Assembly: GCF_030068445.1 (NCBI RefSeq)
Contig: NZ_JAQPOK010000041.1
Span: 1-64,000, forward strand
Origin: Roseofilum halophilum BLCC-M91
GTDB lineage: Bacteria > Cyanobacteriota > Cyanobacteriia > Cyanobacteriales > Desertifilaceae
Reading direction: 5' to 3'
DNA length: 64,000 bases
The position numbers and the translations under genes are program-made. This document shows positions 23,651 to 33,302 of the stretch, piece after piece; within the stretch, counting starts at the first letter, position 1; every line of letters starts with the position of its first letter. The notes beneath the pieces were generated by a model, which was given only the letters and a program-made list of their open reading frames with translations, did not search any database and was not told the origin of the DNA.

Positions 23651-25969
23651 ATGGCTGCACCTTCTGACTGTCCGTTTTCCCCCCAAGATATTGCCTCTGA
23701 GGGGCTGAAACCCTCGGAATATGAGGATATTGTCCAACGCCTGGGCAGACACCCTAACAAGGCGGAATTGGGGATGTTTGGGGTGATGTGGTCGGAGCAT
23801 TGTTGCTACAAAAATTCTCGGCCGCTGCTGAGTCAGTTTCCCACCAAAGGCGATCGCATCCTGGTGGGGCCGGGAGAGAATGCGGGAGTGGTGGATCTTG
23901 GTGAAGGACTGCGGTTAGCGTTTAAGATTGAGTCCCATAATCATCCGTCGGCGATCGAACCTTTCCAAGGGGCTGCCACTGGAGTCGGCGGTATTCTCCG
24001 CGACATCTTCACCATGGGCGCTCGCCCCATTGCCGTCCTCAACTCCCTGCGCTTCGGTTCCCTGGAAGATAGCCGCACCCGTCGCATTTTTACTGGTGTG
24101 GTGGATGGGATTGCCCATTATGGCAACAGTGTGGGCGTGCCCACCGTGGGCGGTGAAGTCTATTTTGACCCTGCTTATACCGGCAATCCCCTGGTAAATG
24201 TTATGGCTCTGGGATTGATGGAAACCCCGGAAATTGTGAAATCGGGAGCCTCTGGCAGGGGTAACCCGGTTCTCTATGTCGGTTCGACTACCGGGCGCGA
24301 TGGCATGGGAGGCGCGAGTTTTGCCAGTGCCGAACTCAGCGACAGCTCCATGGACGATCGCCCCGCAGTGCAAGTGGGCGATCCCTTCCTGGAAAAATCC
24401 CTGATTGAAGCCTGTCTCGAAGCCTTCAAAACTGGTGCAGTCGTCGCCGCTCAGGACATGGGAGCGGCTGGAATTACCTGCTCGACCTCGGAAATGGCGG
24501 CTAAAGGGGGTGTGGGAATTGAGCTGGATCTCGATAAGATTCCCGTGCGCGAAACCGGTATGGTTCCCTACGAGTATCTCCTGTCGGAATCCCAAGAGCG
24601 GATGTTATTTGTGGCTCACAAGGGCAGGGAGCAGGAACTGATCGATATTTTCCACCGTTGGGGACTGCAAGCGGTGGTTGCTGGGGAAGTGATTGATGAC
24701 CCCATTGTGCGGATTCTGTTTCAAGGGGAAACGGCTGCGGAAATGATGGCTACGGCTTTGTCGGATAATACGCCCATTTACCGCCATGAATTGATGAGCG
24801 AGCCGCCGGAATATGCCCAAGCTGCCTGGAAATGGACGGAGGCTCAACTCCCCCCCTGTACTGCTGAAGGGATTGAAATTGGGGGAGCGTTCAAATCTTG
24901 GAAAGATTGCCTGCTGGATCTTTTGGATACACCCACGATCGCCTCGAAGCAGTGGGTCTATCGCCAATATGACCATCAGGTACAGAATAATACGGTGGTT
25001 TTCCCTGGTGGCGCGGATGCGGCGATTATCCGTTTGCGACCGGTGAATGATGGTGCTGAACCTCAACCCTTGCCTGCTGTGCAGTCGGGAGTTGCTGCTA
25101 CTGTAGATTGTAACTCCCGCTATGTCTATCTCAATCCCTACGAAGGGGCAAAGGCTACGGTTGCAGAAGCGGCGCGGAATCTAAGTTGTGTGGGGGCAGA
25201 ACCCATTGCTGTGACTGATAATCTCAATTTTGGCTCTCCAGAAAAGCCCATTGGCTATTGGCAACTGGCACAAGCCTGTCGGGGACTCTCGGAAGCTTGC
25301 GGGGAATTCTCGACTCCGGTGACTGGGGGGAATGTTTCTCTGTATAATGAGACGCTCGATAGTCAGGGTAATCCCCAACCGATTTATCCGACTCCGGTGG
25401 TGGGAATGGTGGGGTTAGTGCCGGATTTAGGGCGCATTTGCGGTCAAGGATGGCGGAAAGAGGGCGATCGCATCTACCTGTTGGGTTCCGGTTCTCCTTT
25501 AACATTGGGCGCTTCGGAATATCTCGCTAGTCTCCATAAAACCGTCGCCGGACAGCCGCCGAAAGTGGATTTTGACCTAGAACGTGGGGTGCAAGGGGCT
25601 TGTCGCCATGGCATTCGTCAGGGATGGATACAGTCAGCCCATGATTGCGCCGAAGGGGGGTTAGCGGTGGCGCTGGCAGAATGTTGTATTGCTGGAGGCT
25701 TCGGAGCGCAAATTGACACTACCCCTGGAGAGCAACGCCCAGATCTGAGTTGGTTTGGGGAAGGGTTAGCCCGAATTGTGGTGTCGGTTGCGCCAGAGTT
25801 TGGAGAAGCTTGGGAAGCCTATCTTCAGGAACAATTGCCCCATCAATGGCAGGTTATGGGCACAGTGGAAGGTGGAGCAGCCCTGGAGATTAAGGGCATT
25901 TTAACCGCTACAGTCTCGGAAATGGGCGATCGCCATCAACAAGCTATTCCCCGCCGTCTGCACATTTAG
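23651..25969 (+). CDS. purL: Phosphoribosylformylglycinamidine synthase subunit PurL
   Basis: A 772-residue synthetase subunit of purine biosynthesis that converts FGAR, ATP and ammonia (from PurQ) to FGAM. The length fits the small PurL type that works with PurQ and PurS; neither is in the window. Diagnostic segments are [57 protein letters not shown] and, in the C-terminal half, [11 protein letters not shown] and [16 protein letters not shown]. purF follows 1.4 kb downstream in the same direction but is separated by an oppositely oriented membrane gene and repeats. Confidence 0.95.
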   Translation: MAAPSDCPFSPQDIASEGLKPSEYEDIVQRLGRHPNKAELGMFGVMWSEHCCYKNSRPLLSQFPTKGDRILVGPGENAGVVDLGEGLRLAFKIESHNHPSAIEPFQGAATGVGGILRDIFTMGARPIAVLNSLRFGSLEDSRTRRIFTGVVDGIAHYGNSVGVPTVGGEVYFDPAYTGNPLVNVMALGLMETPEIVKSGASGRGNPVLYVGSTTGRDGMGGASFASAELSDSSMDDRPAVQVGDPFLEKSLIEACLEAFKTGAVVAAQDMGAAGITCSTSEMAAKGGVGIELDLDKIPVRETGMVPYEYLLSESQERMLFVAHKGREQELIDIFHRWGLQAVVAGEVIDDPIVRILFQGETAAEMMATALSDNTPIYRHELMSEPPEYAQAAWKWTEAQLPPCTAEGIEIGGAFKSWKDCLLDLLDTPTIASKQWVYRQYDHQVQNNTVVFPGGADAAIIRLRPVNDGAEPQPLPAVQSGVAATVDCNSRYVYLNPYEGAKATVAEAARNLSCVGAEPIAVTDNLNFGSPEKPIGYWQLAQACRGLSEACGEFSTPVTGGNVSLYNETLDSQGNPQPIYPTPVVGMVGLVPDLGRICGQGWRKEGDRIYLLGSGSPLTLGASEYLASLHKTVAGQPPKVDFDLERGVQGACRHGIRQGWIQSAHDCAEGGLAVALAECCIAGGFGAQIDTTPGEQRPDLSWFGEGLARIVVSVAPEFGEAWEAYLQEQLPHQWQVMGTVEGGAALEIKGILTATVSEMGDRHQQAIPRRLHI

Positions 25970-26171
25970 CCCATTCCGTCCTGCAATTATCCCCCGTAGG
26001 GGCGGGTTTTACCCAAATCTATAACACCCACCGATAACTTACCTGAACCCGCCCCCACCCCACCCATACACGCAGAATCGATCATCCTTTATCGCCGAGA
26101 ATAGGGCGGGTTTACTCCATTGGTTGGTGGGTTTCCTAAATTTGGGTTAACCCGCCCCTACGGTATGAATG

Positions 26172-26261
26172 TTAACGCCGTTTCAACAGGGAACCGAGAC
26201 CCCCAACGGCTAACAGTGCCAAGCTATAGCTTTGATATCGAACAAGCGGGCAAGATGCCAT
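26172..26261 (-). pseudogene. Orphan C-terminal coding fragment resembling a PEP-CTERM tail
   Basis: The minus-strand frame reads ...SYSLALLAVGGLGSLLKRR and then TAA. A hydrophobic segment with small residues ending in a basic KRR cluster is the design of PEP-CTERM sorting signals, but the preceding PEP motif is absent. Upstream the frame enters the patatin-tail copy. It is probably the remnant of a lost exported-protein gene; the assignment is tentative. Confidence 0.35.
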
Positions 26262-26302
26262 TTTCCAGTATTTGTAAACACTATAGAGCGCAGCGCTATA
26301 AT
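26258..26302 (+). repeat. 45-bp copy of the patatin gene 3' end plus palindrome
   Basis: Exactly identical to 8623-8667, covering the last six codons and stop of the patatin gene (IFQYL) and the start of the CTATAGAGCGCAGCGCTATA palindrome. The two copies are about 17.6 kb apart in the same orientation. Confidence 0.95.
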
Positions 26303-26330
26303 TTTATAAATAATTTATCCCTCTATGGCA

Positions 26331-27062
26331 CTATACTCCAACTGAGTCAGCAGGCTGGTTAGCTGTGTAGTCAAAATTGAGGAACATAATCACAGACACC
26401 GTTGTAAAGTAATAAGTAATAATTCCGGTAGCCAGGTGAAGGAAAGCTGCGGCAGCAATTTCTAACCCAATGACGCTGAGTAGACCGCTAACGATACCGA
26501 TTATAGAAGCCAAAAGTAGAATAGGGATAATCAGTAAGATCGCTAAAAGTAGGAGTCGTCCAAATACACCCCACCAACGACCTTTAACTAGAGTTTGACT
26601 ATAGCTCATGGCATTGAAACCACAATCGCGTAATGCAACAGCATAGTAGGCAAAGCTGTACCGAATGGCCAGCCAGATGCCAGGAATAATAAATACAACC
26701 AAGCCCAGTGCAACAGCAATCGATACCAGGAGACTGACACCGAAGGCGATAAAAAACTTGGGTGCAGCATTTTGTAATACTGTCATCGTCTCTACACTCT
26801 GACCTCGAATGGAGCGCTCAACGACATTGGGTAGAGCTAGTCCAACGATTATAACCAGAACACTAGAGATAATAGAGAGCAGTACCTCTAAACCATCTGG
26901 AATCTGCTCGAATTCTTCCAGAATTAAAAGAGGTATATTCGTGATTAGAGTAAAAATACAAAAGATTTGAATATTCTTTCTAAACTCTGACCAGCCTATA
27001 CTCAGGTATTCTGGAACCCCAAGTAGAGACTGTTGCAGAGAACTTTGCAGGTTTGATTCCAT
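26331..27062 (-). CDS. Hydrophobic multi-pass membrane protein of unknown function
   Basis: A 243-residue protein with about six transmembrane segments. It has a cytoplasmic amphipathic N-terminus (GWSEFRKNIQIF), a conserved-looking VERSIRGQSVETMTVLQ loop, then FVIIPGIWLAIRYSFAYYAVALRDCGFNAMSYSQTLVKGRWW. This organisation resembles the YciC/DUF975-like and GDPD membrane-domain families, whose roles are poorly defined. No operon partner is evident, as purF lies divergently upstream. Family assignment is uncertain. Confidence 0.7.
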   Translation of the reverse strand: MESNLQSSLQQSLLGVPEYLSIGWSEFRKNIQIFCIFTLITNIPLLILEEFEQIPDGLEVLLSIISSVLVIIVGLALPNVVERSIRGQSVETMTVLQNAAPKFFIAFGVSLLVSIAVALGLVVFIIPGIWLAIRYSFAYYAVALRDCGFNAMSYSQTLVKGRWWGVFGRLLLLAILLIIPILLLASIIGIVSGLLSVIGLEIAAAAFLHLATGIITYYFTTVSVIMFLNFDYTANQPADSVGV

Positions 27063-27394
27063 AATCGTAGACTCCCTTTCAATTGGATAATGAGTTACCT
27101 AATAGAACTTGACCAGGATCAATAGGGTATCTAATCCCTGGCACACTCAGCGTATCACATCCCTCTAATCGTCAAATATATGTATGGGGTTGACCGTGTT
27201 GTACGCTTCAAGCCCCCCATCTCTCTATCTCTCCATCCCCATCAATTCGTTATGTCATTGTGTTAAGAAAACATTAAAATAAAATTAGGTATCCACGCTT
27301 ACATTTTGAGCAACAGGTTTTTTAATCTGAGCTACCCTAAATTGAGAAAACAACACCGACAACGTGATACCGCTTACCTATCCCCATCGAACCT
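27063..27394. other. Divergent promoter region upstream of purF
   Basis: A 332-bp AT-rich spacer between the membrane gene (minus) and purF (plus). It must hold both promoters; TAAAAT-like hexamers occur near 27275-27290. I see no PurR-type operator, riboswitch or intact small ORF. Confidence 0.4.
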
Positions 27395-28846
27395 ATGGAG
27401 CTTGATGTTTTGAATCCCAACCGTGCCGATAAACCCGAAGAAGCCTGTGGTGTGTTTGGCCTATACGCCCCCTCAGAAGAGGTGGCCAAACTCACCTATT
27501 TTGGTCTCTATGCCCTCCAACATCGGGGACAAGAATCCGCAGGCATTGCTACTTTTAACAATAGACAAGTGCATTGGCATAAGGATATGGGCTTAGTGTC
27601 CCAAGTTTTTAATCAACCTACCCTCAATCGTTTGGTGGGGGAAAGTGCGGTGGGTCATGTCCGCTATTCCACAACCGGTTCCTCACAGGTGTCGAATGCC
27701 CAACCGGCCGTGGTAGACACCCGGCTAGGGTCTCTTGCTTTAACACATAATGGCAACATTGTCAATGTGATAGAACTGCGGGATAAATTGATCCAGGAAA
27801 ATCATTGTTTCCTGACAACGACAGACTCAGAAATGATTGCTTTGGCGATCGCCACAGAAGTCGATCGCGGTAAAGATTGGTTAGAAGGCGCAATCTCGGC
27901 CTTTAAATATTGCAAAGGAGCCTATAGTTTAGTCATTGGCACACCGGACGGTATTATGGGAGTCCGCGACCCCCATGGCATCCGTCCCCTGGTGATTGGC
28001 ACATTGGGGCAAAATCCTTGTCGCTATGTGCTGGCCTCGGAAACCTGCGCCCTAGATATTATTGGGGCCGACTATTTGCGGGATGTGGAACCGGGTGAAC
28101 TGGTTTGGATCACCGAAGAGGGGTTAGCCTCCTTCCATTGGGCCCAAAAACCCCAACCCAAACTTTGTATCTTCGAGATGATTTATTTCTCCCGTCCCGA
28201 TAGCGTGGTGGAGGAAGAGACCATCTATAGTTATCGCAAACGGTTGGGTCATTATTTGGCTAAAGAATCCTATGTGGATGTGGATCTGATTATTGGTGTA
28301 CCCGATTCGGGGATTCCGGCGGCGATCGGATTTTCAGAAGCTTCTGGTATTCCTTATGCCGAAGGTCTCATTAAAAACCGCTATGTGGGTCGCACGTTTA
28401 TCCAACCGACTCAAGCCATGCGCGAATCGGGAATTCGCATGAAACTCAATCCCCTCAAGGATGTGCTATCCGGGAAACGGATTATCCTAGTCGATGACTC
28501 CATTGTGCGCGGAACCACCAGTAAGAAACTGGTCAAGGCTATCCGCGATGCGGGAGCAACGGAAGTTCACATGCGAATTTCGTCGCCTCCCGTCACTCAT
28601 CCCTGTTTCTACGGTATTGATACGGACAATCAAGACCAATTGATTGCGGCGACTAAATCTGTAGATGATATTTGCCAACAAATTGGTGTAGACTCCTTAG
28701 CCTACCTCAGTTGGGAAGCCATGCACCATGCCACTGGCGATCATCAAGAAAACTTCTGTTCGGCTTGTTTCACGGGCAATTATCCCATTGACATCCCCGA
28801 ACCCCTGAAGCGATCGAAACTGATATTAGAAACGACCCATTCCTAG
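27395..28846 (+). CDS. purF: Amidophosphoribosyltransferase
   Basis: A 483-residue enzyme that catalyses the first committed purine step, PRPP and glutamine to phosphoribosylamine. A 17-residue propeptide precedes the N-terminal nucleophile C18 (EEACGVFGLYAP). The glutaminase domain shows HRGQESAGI, GHVRYSTTG and LTHNGNIVN. The PRPP loop IILVDDSIVRGTTSKK is intact. Cysteines in PKLCIFEMIYF, HPCFYG and ENFCSACFTG fit the [4Fe-4S] cluster of the Bacillus-type enzyme. A 9-bp hairpin follows the stop. Confidence 0.96.
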   Translation: MELDVLNPNRADKPEEACGVFGLYAPSEEVAKLTYFGLYALQHRGQESAGIATFNNRQVHWHKDMGLVSQVFNQPTLNRLVGESAVGHVRYSTTGSSQVSNAQPAVVDTRLGSLALTHNGNIVNVIELRDKLIQENHCFLTTTDSEMIALAIATEVDRGKDWLEGAISAFKYCKGAYSLVIGTPDGIMGVRDPHGIRPLVIGTLGQNPCRYVLASETCALDIIGADYLRDVEPGELVWITEEGLASFHWAQKPQPKLCIFEMIYFSRPDSVVEEETIYSYRKRLGHYLAKESYVDVDLIIGVPDSGIPAAIGFSEASGIPYAEGLIKNRYVGRTFIQPTQAMRESGIRMKLNPLKDVLSGKRIILVDDSIVRGTTSKKLVKAIRDAGATEVHMRISSPPVTHPCFYGIDTDNQDQLIAATKSVDDICQQIGVDSLAYLSWEAMHHATGDHQENFCSACFTGNYPIDIPEPLKRSKLILETTHS

Positions 28847-28853
28847 TTAAATG

Positions 28854-28874
28854 GGGTGCGTTATCAACGCACCC
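28854..28874 (+). terminator. Hairpin after purF
   Basis: GGGTGCGTT pairs with AACGCACCC around an ATC loop, 7 bp past the purF stop. No T-tract follows, so termination would be weak or factor-dependent. The arms match the GGTGCGTTA repeat at 8809-8835. Confidence 0.5.
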
Positions 28875-28882
28875 TACTGGTG

Positions 28883-28916
28883 ATATCAAGTCCGGTTTCC
28901 GCAAGCGGACATGAAA
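28883..28916. repeat. 34-bp dispersed element, copy A
   Basis: The element begins ATATCAAGTCCGG and ends GCAAGCGGACATGAAA. It is an exact reverse complement of 33636-33669. Internally it contains TCCGC and GCGGA arms able to fold. A degenerate version is at about 33483-33520. Confidence 0.85.
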
Positions 28917-28934
28917 GGGGGATCAAAATGTACC

Positions 28935-31900
28935 TCACTCCATGGCTCCATTGGCTTGAAGGGTAGAGATCGCGGCTGGAGTTAAGCCTTCAATTTCGGC
29001 AATCTTCATCTCTGCATAGGGACGTGCTACCCGCAGGGTGTTCATCAATGCTCCCTGGTTCACATCCCAGAGTTTAATCGTCTCGTCTTCGCTGCCACTG
29101 GCTAAGGTGGTAGCGTTGGCACTCAAGGAGAGCGATCGCACCCCTTCGTTATGTCCAGTTAAGGTATGCAGGCAGTTCCCGGTGTTTGGATTCCAGATTT
29201 TGATGGTGCGATCGCTGCTCCCACTGGCTAAAATTGCTCCATCTTGACTCATCGCTAACGCATGAACCCAATGATGATGAGCGGGCAACGTCTGCAAGCA
29301 GTCCCCCGTTTCCCAATTCCAGAGCCGCACCGTAGTATCATCACTACCACTGGCTACAATTGATCCTTGCGAACTCGCAGCCAAAGACCCCACCCAATCC
29401 TGATGTCCGGTTAAAATGCTCAGGCATTCCCCCGTTTGCAGATTCCAGAGGCGAACGGTCAGATCGTCGCTGCCGGTTGCCAGCACTTCCCCATTGCCAC
29501 TGAAGGCTACCGTGCGCGTGGGGCGAGTATGTTCCTCGAATGTATACAAACACTCCCCCGTATGGGTATTCCAAACCCTAGCCGTTTCATCCCCGCTTCC
29601 CGTGGCTAGAAGTTTCCCATCGGGGCTGAAGCGCACGCACCAAATGGCATCTTCATGACCGGTGAATGTGCGAAGTAAGCGCCCCGTACTCACTTCCCAT
29701 AACTTCACCATGCGATCGCCGCTCGAACTGGCCAAAAGCTGACCATCCGGACTAAAATCCACCGATTGCACCGTAGCCAAGTGACCTGCCAACGTCTTCA
29801 AGCATTCCCCGGTTTTCACGCACCAGAGCCGCACCATACGGTCTAAACTACCACTAGCCAACAGTTGACCATCCGGACTCAAGGCTACCCCCCAAATCCA
29901 ATTGGTGTATCCCTGCCAAGATTTTTGGCACTTTCCCGTCCGTACATCCCACAGTTTAACAAAATTATTGACGCTGCTACTAGCCAGGGTTTTGCCCCCA
30001 TCATGGGGATTAAAAGCTACTTGCCAGATCCAGTTGGTATGGCCGTATAAAACATGCAGGAGTTCCCCCGTACCCACATCCCAGATAACAATGGTTTTAT
30101 CATCGCTTCCACTGGCTAAAAGATTGCCATCGGGACTAAAGGCTACGGAATGCACCCCATTCTGGTGTCGGTGCAGGGTTTGCAAGCAGTCCCCCGTGTC
30201 CACATCCCAGAGCTTGACGGTGCGATCGTCACTGCTGCTGGCCAGCAGATGACCGTGGGGACTAAATGCTACCGACCACACCCAATTCTCATGACCTTCT
30301 AACACCTTCACCTCGCCGGTTTCTCGATCCCACAGGCGGATGGTCATGTCATTACTACTACTGGCGATCAGGTCACTTTCTTGGCTCAAGGCGACACAAC
30401 ACACCCCTTCCGTATGACCGGTGAAGGTATGCAGACATTGGGGCTGTTCGGGGTGGGAAAGACTCCAAAGTTTCACTAAGCGATCGGCTGCTCCGGTGGC
30501 TAAATTTTGACTATCGGCACTAAAAACCACGGAGCGCACGGTTTCTTGATGCTCTGTTAAGGTGGCAATACAGTCCCCATTGGAGAGATCCCAGAGTTTT
30601 ACGGTTTTATCGGCGCTGCCACTGGCTAAAAGATTACCATCGGGACTAAAAGCGATGGAGCGCACCCAACCTTGATGACCTTGAATGGTTAAGAAGGGTT
30701 GACTGTCGTCGAATCCCCAAAGGCGAATGGCTCCATAGCCATCACCGATCGCCACTAATCGTTCTTTAGGGCTAACGGCGAGGCAAAAAACGGGGCCGAA
30801 GACATCGGTAAATACGGAGCCAACAAAGTGACATTGGCTAAAGTCGGTGTGGTTGAGGTTGTGTCCTTTGAGGTAGGCTTGGCGGATGGGGAGTTGGGAA
30901 AAGTTGGTATGGGAGAGGTTGATTTTCAGTTGACAGAGGAGGTTGATCAGGTTGCCAGCAGCGTATCCGAGAAATTTGGGGTTGGTAGGGGCGGGTTTGA
31001 AACCCGCCCCTACGCGCAATTTGTGTAAAAATTGTTCGATCCAGGGGCGGGGATTTTGCAGGTCGATGAGGTTCGTCAGGTAGTCGGCAATGGGTTGGAG
31101 AATCAGGCGGATTTGACTTTCGCGCACGTAGTCTTTGGCGGTGGCTTTGATCAGAGCATGGCTGTTGAAGAGGTTGAGATTTCCGGTTTGCAGTTCGGTG
31201 CAGATTTCTTGGATGAAGCGGTTGGTGAGGTATTCCATCACCACGTTTTGCAGGGTGGTGGTGATGGGGGTAAGACTGCTGGAAATGGATTCAACCAGCG
31301 ATCGCCCCACTAAAGAGTATAGAATTTCGATTAGTTGGCGGCGATCGGGCTGTAGGGGTTGCCCCATCATGTCTTCTTGCAGGGTTTCTGGGGTGACGGG
31401 TTCCCGGTTGATGGCTAACCAATAGAGGATATGTTGTTCTGGGAGGGAGAGGCGCTGCCATTGTTGATCGAGGACTTCGCAGACATCCTGAATGGCGATC
31501 GCCTCCCCACGGTTTAAGTAGTTTGCCGCACTCCCCCCATACAGCTCCTGAATGCGAGTGGCAATCAGTTTCAGCACCAGGGGATTCCCATTGCAAGAGT
31601 CCGTGAGTTGCTGGTTCACTGTGGCACTTGCATCCAAACCCTTAGCTTTCAGAATCTCCGCAATTGCCCCCTCATCTAACCCCTGTACTTTCCACACCCT
31701 CACCGGTAATTTTGGCCCTTGCAGCGCGTTAATCGCCTTCGGTTTTTCCCGACTGGTGAGCATTAAGCAGCCTTGATGCTCCGTTTCCCCCAACCGCGTC
31801 AGGAAATCGCCATAATCCTCATATCCTGGGCGATAGCGTCCGGCAGTCGTTTGCGGTTGCAGAATGGCTTCCACATTATCAAAGACCATCAAACAGCGAT

Positions 31901-32972
31901 GTTCCTTCAGATGGTCAATCAGTTGGGTAATTCTGCGGTGGATGGGGACATCTTCTGGGTTGTCCGGTTCATAGTTGAACAACTGGTTGATTTCGTCGAG
32001 CATCTCGCTCAAAGGAGGAGCTTCTCGCAAGGAGCGCCAAATAATGGCTTCAAAGTCCCCAGCGACTTCCTGGGCGAGTTTCACCGACAGGGCGGTTTTG
32101 CCAATTCCCCCAATACCTAACAGCACCAGCACCCGACAGCGATCTTGGGTAATCCAGGTTTGCAGGGTGTCTAGTTCGTCGTTGCGTCCATGGAAAATGG
32201 AGACATCGGGCGCTTCTCCCCAGTGTTGTTTGTTCGTTTTGGGTGACCTAGGGGCGGGTTCTGTAGGGGCGGGTTTGAAACCCGCCCCTACGTCGGAATG
32301 GGAACCGAAACCCGCCCCTACGTCGGAATGGGAACCGAAACCCGCCCCTACGTCGGAATGGGAACCGAAACCCGCCCCTACGTCGGAATGGGAACCGAAA
32401 CCCGCCCCTACCTGGGAATGGGAACCGAAACCCGCCCCTACAAGGTTGGTTAAGGGCGGAATATTAAGCAATTCCGGCTTGTATTTAAAGAAGATCGGGA
32501 TCAGATAATTTCGTTGAGTCGTGCTATTCCCGCGAATGCCAAATTTGTGATAGATGTTACGGATCTGTTTGCGGATCGTTCCGGGGTTTTTGTTCAGGGA
32601 GGTGGCAATTTCTTCGTCGGTTTGGTTCTGGAGGAAGAGCTGTAAAACCGGTTTTTCTTGGGTAGAGAGGCGATCGCAAATTTCCTCAAAGTCTTCTGCA
32701 CTCATGCTCTGGAAGTTCTTCAAGTAGGGAATATTCACCAACTCCGGTTTATATTTGAAAAATAGAGCAACCAGAAAAAAGCGCCCTCTCCTACGCCCAT
32801 CATCTTTCTTGATGCCAAAAGAGTGATAAATACCGCGCCGAATTTTCTGCACATCTGATTTATTACTGGCTACCGTCGTAGCGATTTCCCGATTATTAAG
32901 CAATTCGTGCAAAACTTGCCGCTCTGTAGGGTTGAGTCCTGCGAGTATGCGATCGAACTGCTGTTGATTCAT
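28935..32972 (-). CDS. STAND NTPase with tandem HTH domains and 14 WD40 repeats
   Basis: A 1345-residue protein. Two homologous HTH units (about 8-80 and 95-172) each end in an FFKYKPEL-x-NIP motif. A repeat-derived linker of VGAGFGSHSD units follows (about 177-241). An NB-ARC/NACHT-type NTPase comes next (Walker A GIGGIGKTAL near 287, Walker B CLMVFDNVE, a TSRE sensor-like motif), then a helical region with pentapeptide-like LSHTNFSQ and LNHTDFSQ. From about 726 there are 14 WD40 repeats, enough for two seven-bladed propellers. STAND proteins are ligand-triggered switches in signalling, programmed death or anti-phage defence. The HTH pair suggests DNA binding instead of a nuclease effector. 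Function is inferred. Confidence 0.9.
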   Translation of the reverse strand: MNQQQFDRILAGLNPTERQVLHELLNNREIATTVASNKSDVQKIRRGIYHSFGIKKDDGRRRGRFFLVALFFKYKPELVNIPYLKNFQSMSAEDFEEICDRLSTQEKPVLQLFLQNQTDEEIATSLNKNPGTIRKQIRNIYHKFGIRGNSTTQRNYLIPIFFKYKPELLNIPPLTNLVGAGFGSHSQVGAGFGSHSDVGAGFGSHSDVGAGFGSHSDVGAGFGSHSDVGAGFKPAPTEPAPRSPKTNKQHWGEAPDVSIFHGRNDELDTLQTWITQDRCRVLVLLGIGGIGKTALSVKLAQEVAGDFEAIIWRSLREAPPLSEMLDEINQLFNYEPDNPEDVPIHRRITQLIDHLKEHRCLMVFDNVEAILQPQTTAGRYRPGYEDYGDFLTRLGETEHQGCLMLTSREKPKAINALQGPKLPVRVWKVQGLDEGAIAEILKAKGLDASATVNQQLTDSCNGNPLVLKLIATRIQELYGGSAANYLNRGEAIAIQDVCEVLDQQWQRLSLPEQHILYWLAINREPVTPETLQEDMMGQPLQPDRRQLIEILYSLVGRSLVESISSSLTPITTTLQNVVMEYLTNRFIQEICTELQTGNLNLFNSHALIKATAKDYVRESQIRLILQPIADYLTNLIDLQNPRPWIEQFLHKLRVGAGFKPAPTNPKFLGYAAGNLINLLCQLKINLSHTNFSQLPIRQAYLKGHNLNHTDFSQCHFVGSVFTDVFGPVFCLAVSPKERLVAIGDGYGAIRLWGFDDSQPFLTIQGHQGWVRSIAFSPDGNLLASGSADKTVKLWDLSNGDCIATLTEHQETVRSVVFSADSQNLATGAADRLVKLWSLSHPEQPQCLHTFTGHTEGVCCVALSQESDLIASSSNDMTIRLWDRETGEVKVLEGHENWVWSVAFSPHGHLLASSSDDRTVKLWDVDTGDCLQTLHRHQNGVHSVAFSPDGNLLASGSDDKTIVIWDVGTGELLHVLYGHTNWIWQVAFNPHDGGKTLASSSVNNFVKLWDVRTGKCQKSWQGYTNWIWGVALSPDGQLLASGSLDRMVRLWCVKTGECLKTLAGHLATVQSVDFSPDGQLLASSSGDRMVKLWEVSTGRLLRTFTGHEDAIWCVRFSPDGKLLATGSGDETARVWNTHTGECLYTFEEHTRPTRTVAFSGNGEVLATGSDDLTVRLWNLQTGECLSILTGHQDWVGSLAASSQGSIVASGSDDTTVRLWNWETGDCLQTLPAHHHWVHALAMSQDGAILASGSSDRTIKIWNPNTGNCLHTLTGHNEGVRSLSLSANATTLASGSEDETIKLWDVNQGALMNTLRVARPYAEMKIAEIEGLTPAAISTLQANGAME
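30985..31013. repeat. GTAGGGGCGGGTTT palindrome inside the STAND gene
   Basis: GTAGGGGCGGGTTT and its exact reverse complement are separated by one G, giving a perfect 29-bp palindrome in the coding sequence, translated as RVGAGFKPAPT. The same element is found between genes elsewhere (55798-55859, 57691-57750, 26104-26161). Confidence 0.95.
32250..32442. repeat. In-frame 30-bp minisatellite derived from the GTAGGGGCGGGTTT element
   Basis: From 32281, 30-bp units starting CCCGCCCCTACGTCGG repeat at 32281, 32311, 32341 and 32371 (identical) and 32401 (variant), ending with a partial unit at 32431. An inverted GTAGGGGCGGGTTT arm precedes at 32263. On the coding strand each unit adds ten residues (VGAGFGSHSD). 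The unit length keeps the frame open. Confidence 0.97.
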
Positions 32973-33221
32973 GGCTCTATACCGATGCTATAGGAATGAC
33001 TGGCTCAGAGGTCAACATTCGCCTGTTCTGTGCTGTTGAAGTCTGAGTTTTTTTGTCTGAGGCACACAACCATATATTACACAGTCTTTCTCCTTCTTTA
33101 CAGTCCCTCAGCTTATGGAACATCCGGATGTTTACTCTCAGAGATTGGGTATCATTCCGGTTTTTTACCTCTGTAAGGGAAAGTGGGTTGATAGTTTACT
33201 TATTTTATACTTAATTTTTTC

Positions 33222-33302
33222 CCTCATCCCCCTCCCCCCTTCTCCCACAGGAGAAGGGGGTACAAGTCCCTCTCCCGTGGGAGAGGGATTTAGGGAGAGG
33301 GC
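33222..33302. repeat. CCCTCATCC...GGGAGAGGG dispersed repeat, copy 3
   Basis: Begins CCCTCATCCCCCTCCCCCC, contains the CTTCTCCCACAGGAGAAGG hairpin and a CCCTCTCCCGTGGGAGAGGG hairpin, and ends TTAGGGAGAGGGC. Confidence 0.85.

Larger units (their letters stand above)
25970..26330. other. Repeat-mosaic spacer between purL and a membrane gene
   Basis: This 361-bp spacer holds several GGGGCGGGTT-type inverted repeats (a clear pair at 26104-26161, others near 26005-26060), a 28-codon orphan C-terminal coding fragment on the minus strand (26172-26261) and a 45-bp copy of the patatin gene 3' end (26258-26302). No intact gene is seen. Confidence 0.75.

Noticed and set aside
23915-24595. 226-codon antisense ORF opposite purL
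   Set aside because: A complement of a clearly functional purL sequence with no domain of its own.
32281-32442. Regular 30-bp repeats as a CRISPR array
   Set aside because: Units are directly adjacent without unique spacers, stay in frame inside a large gene and derive from the GTAGGGGCGGGTTT element.
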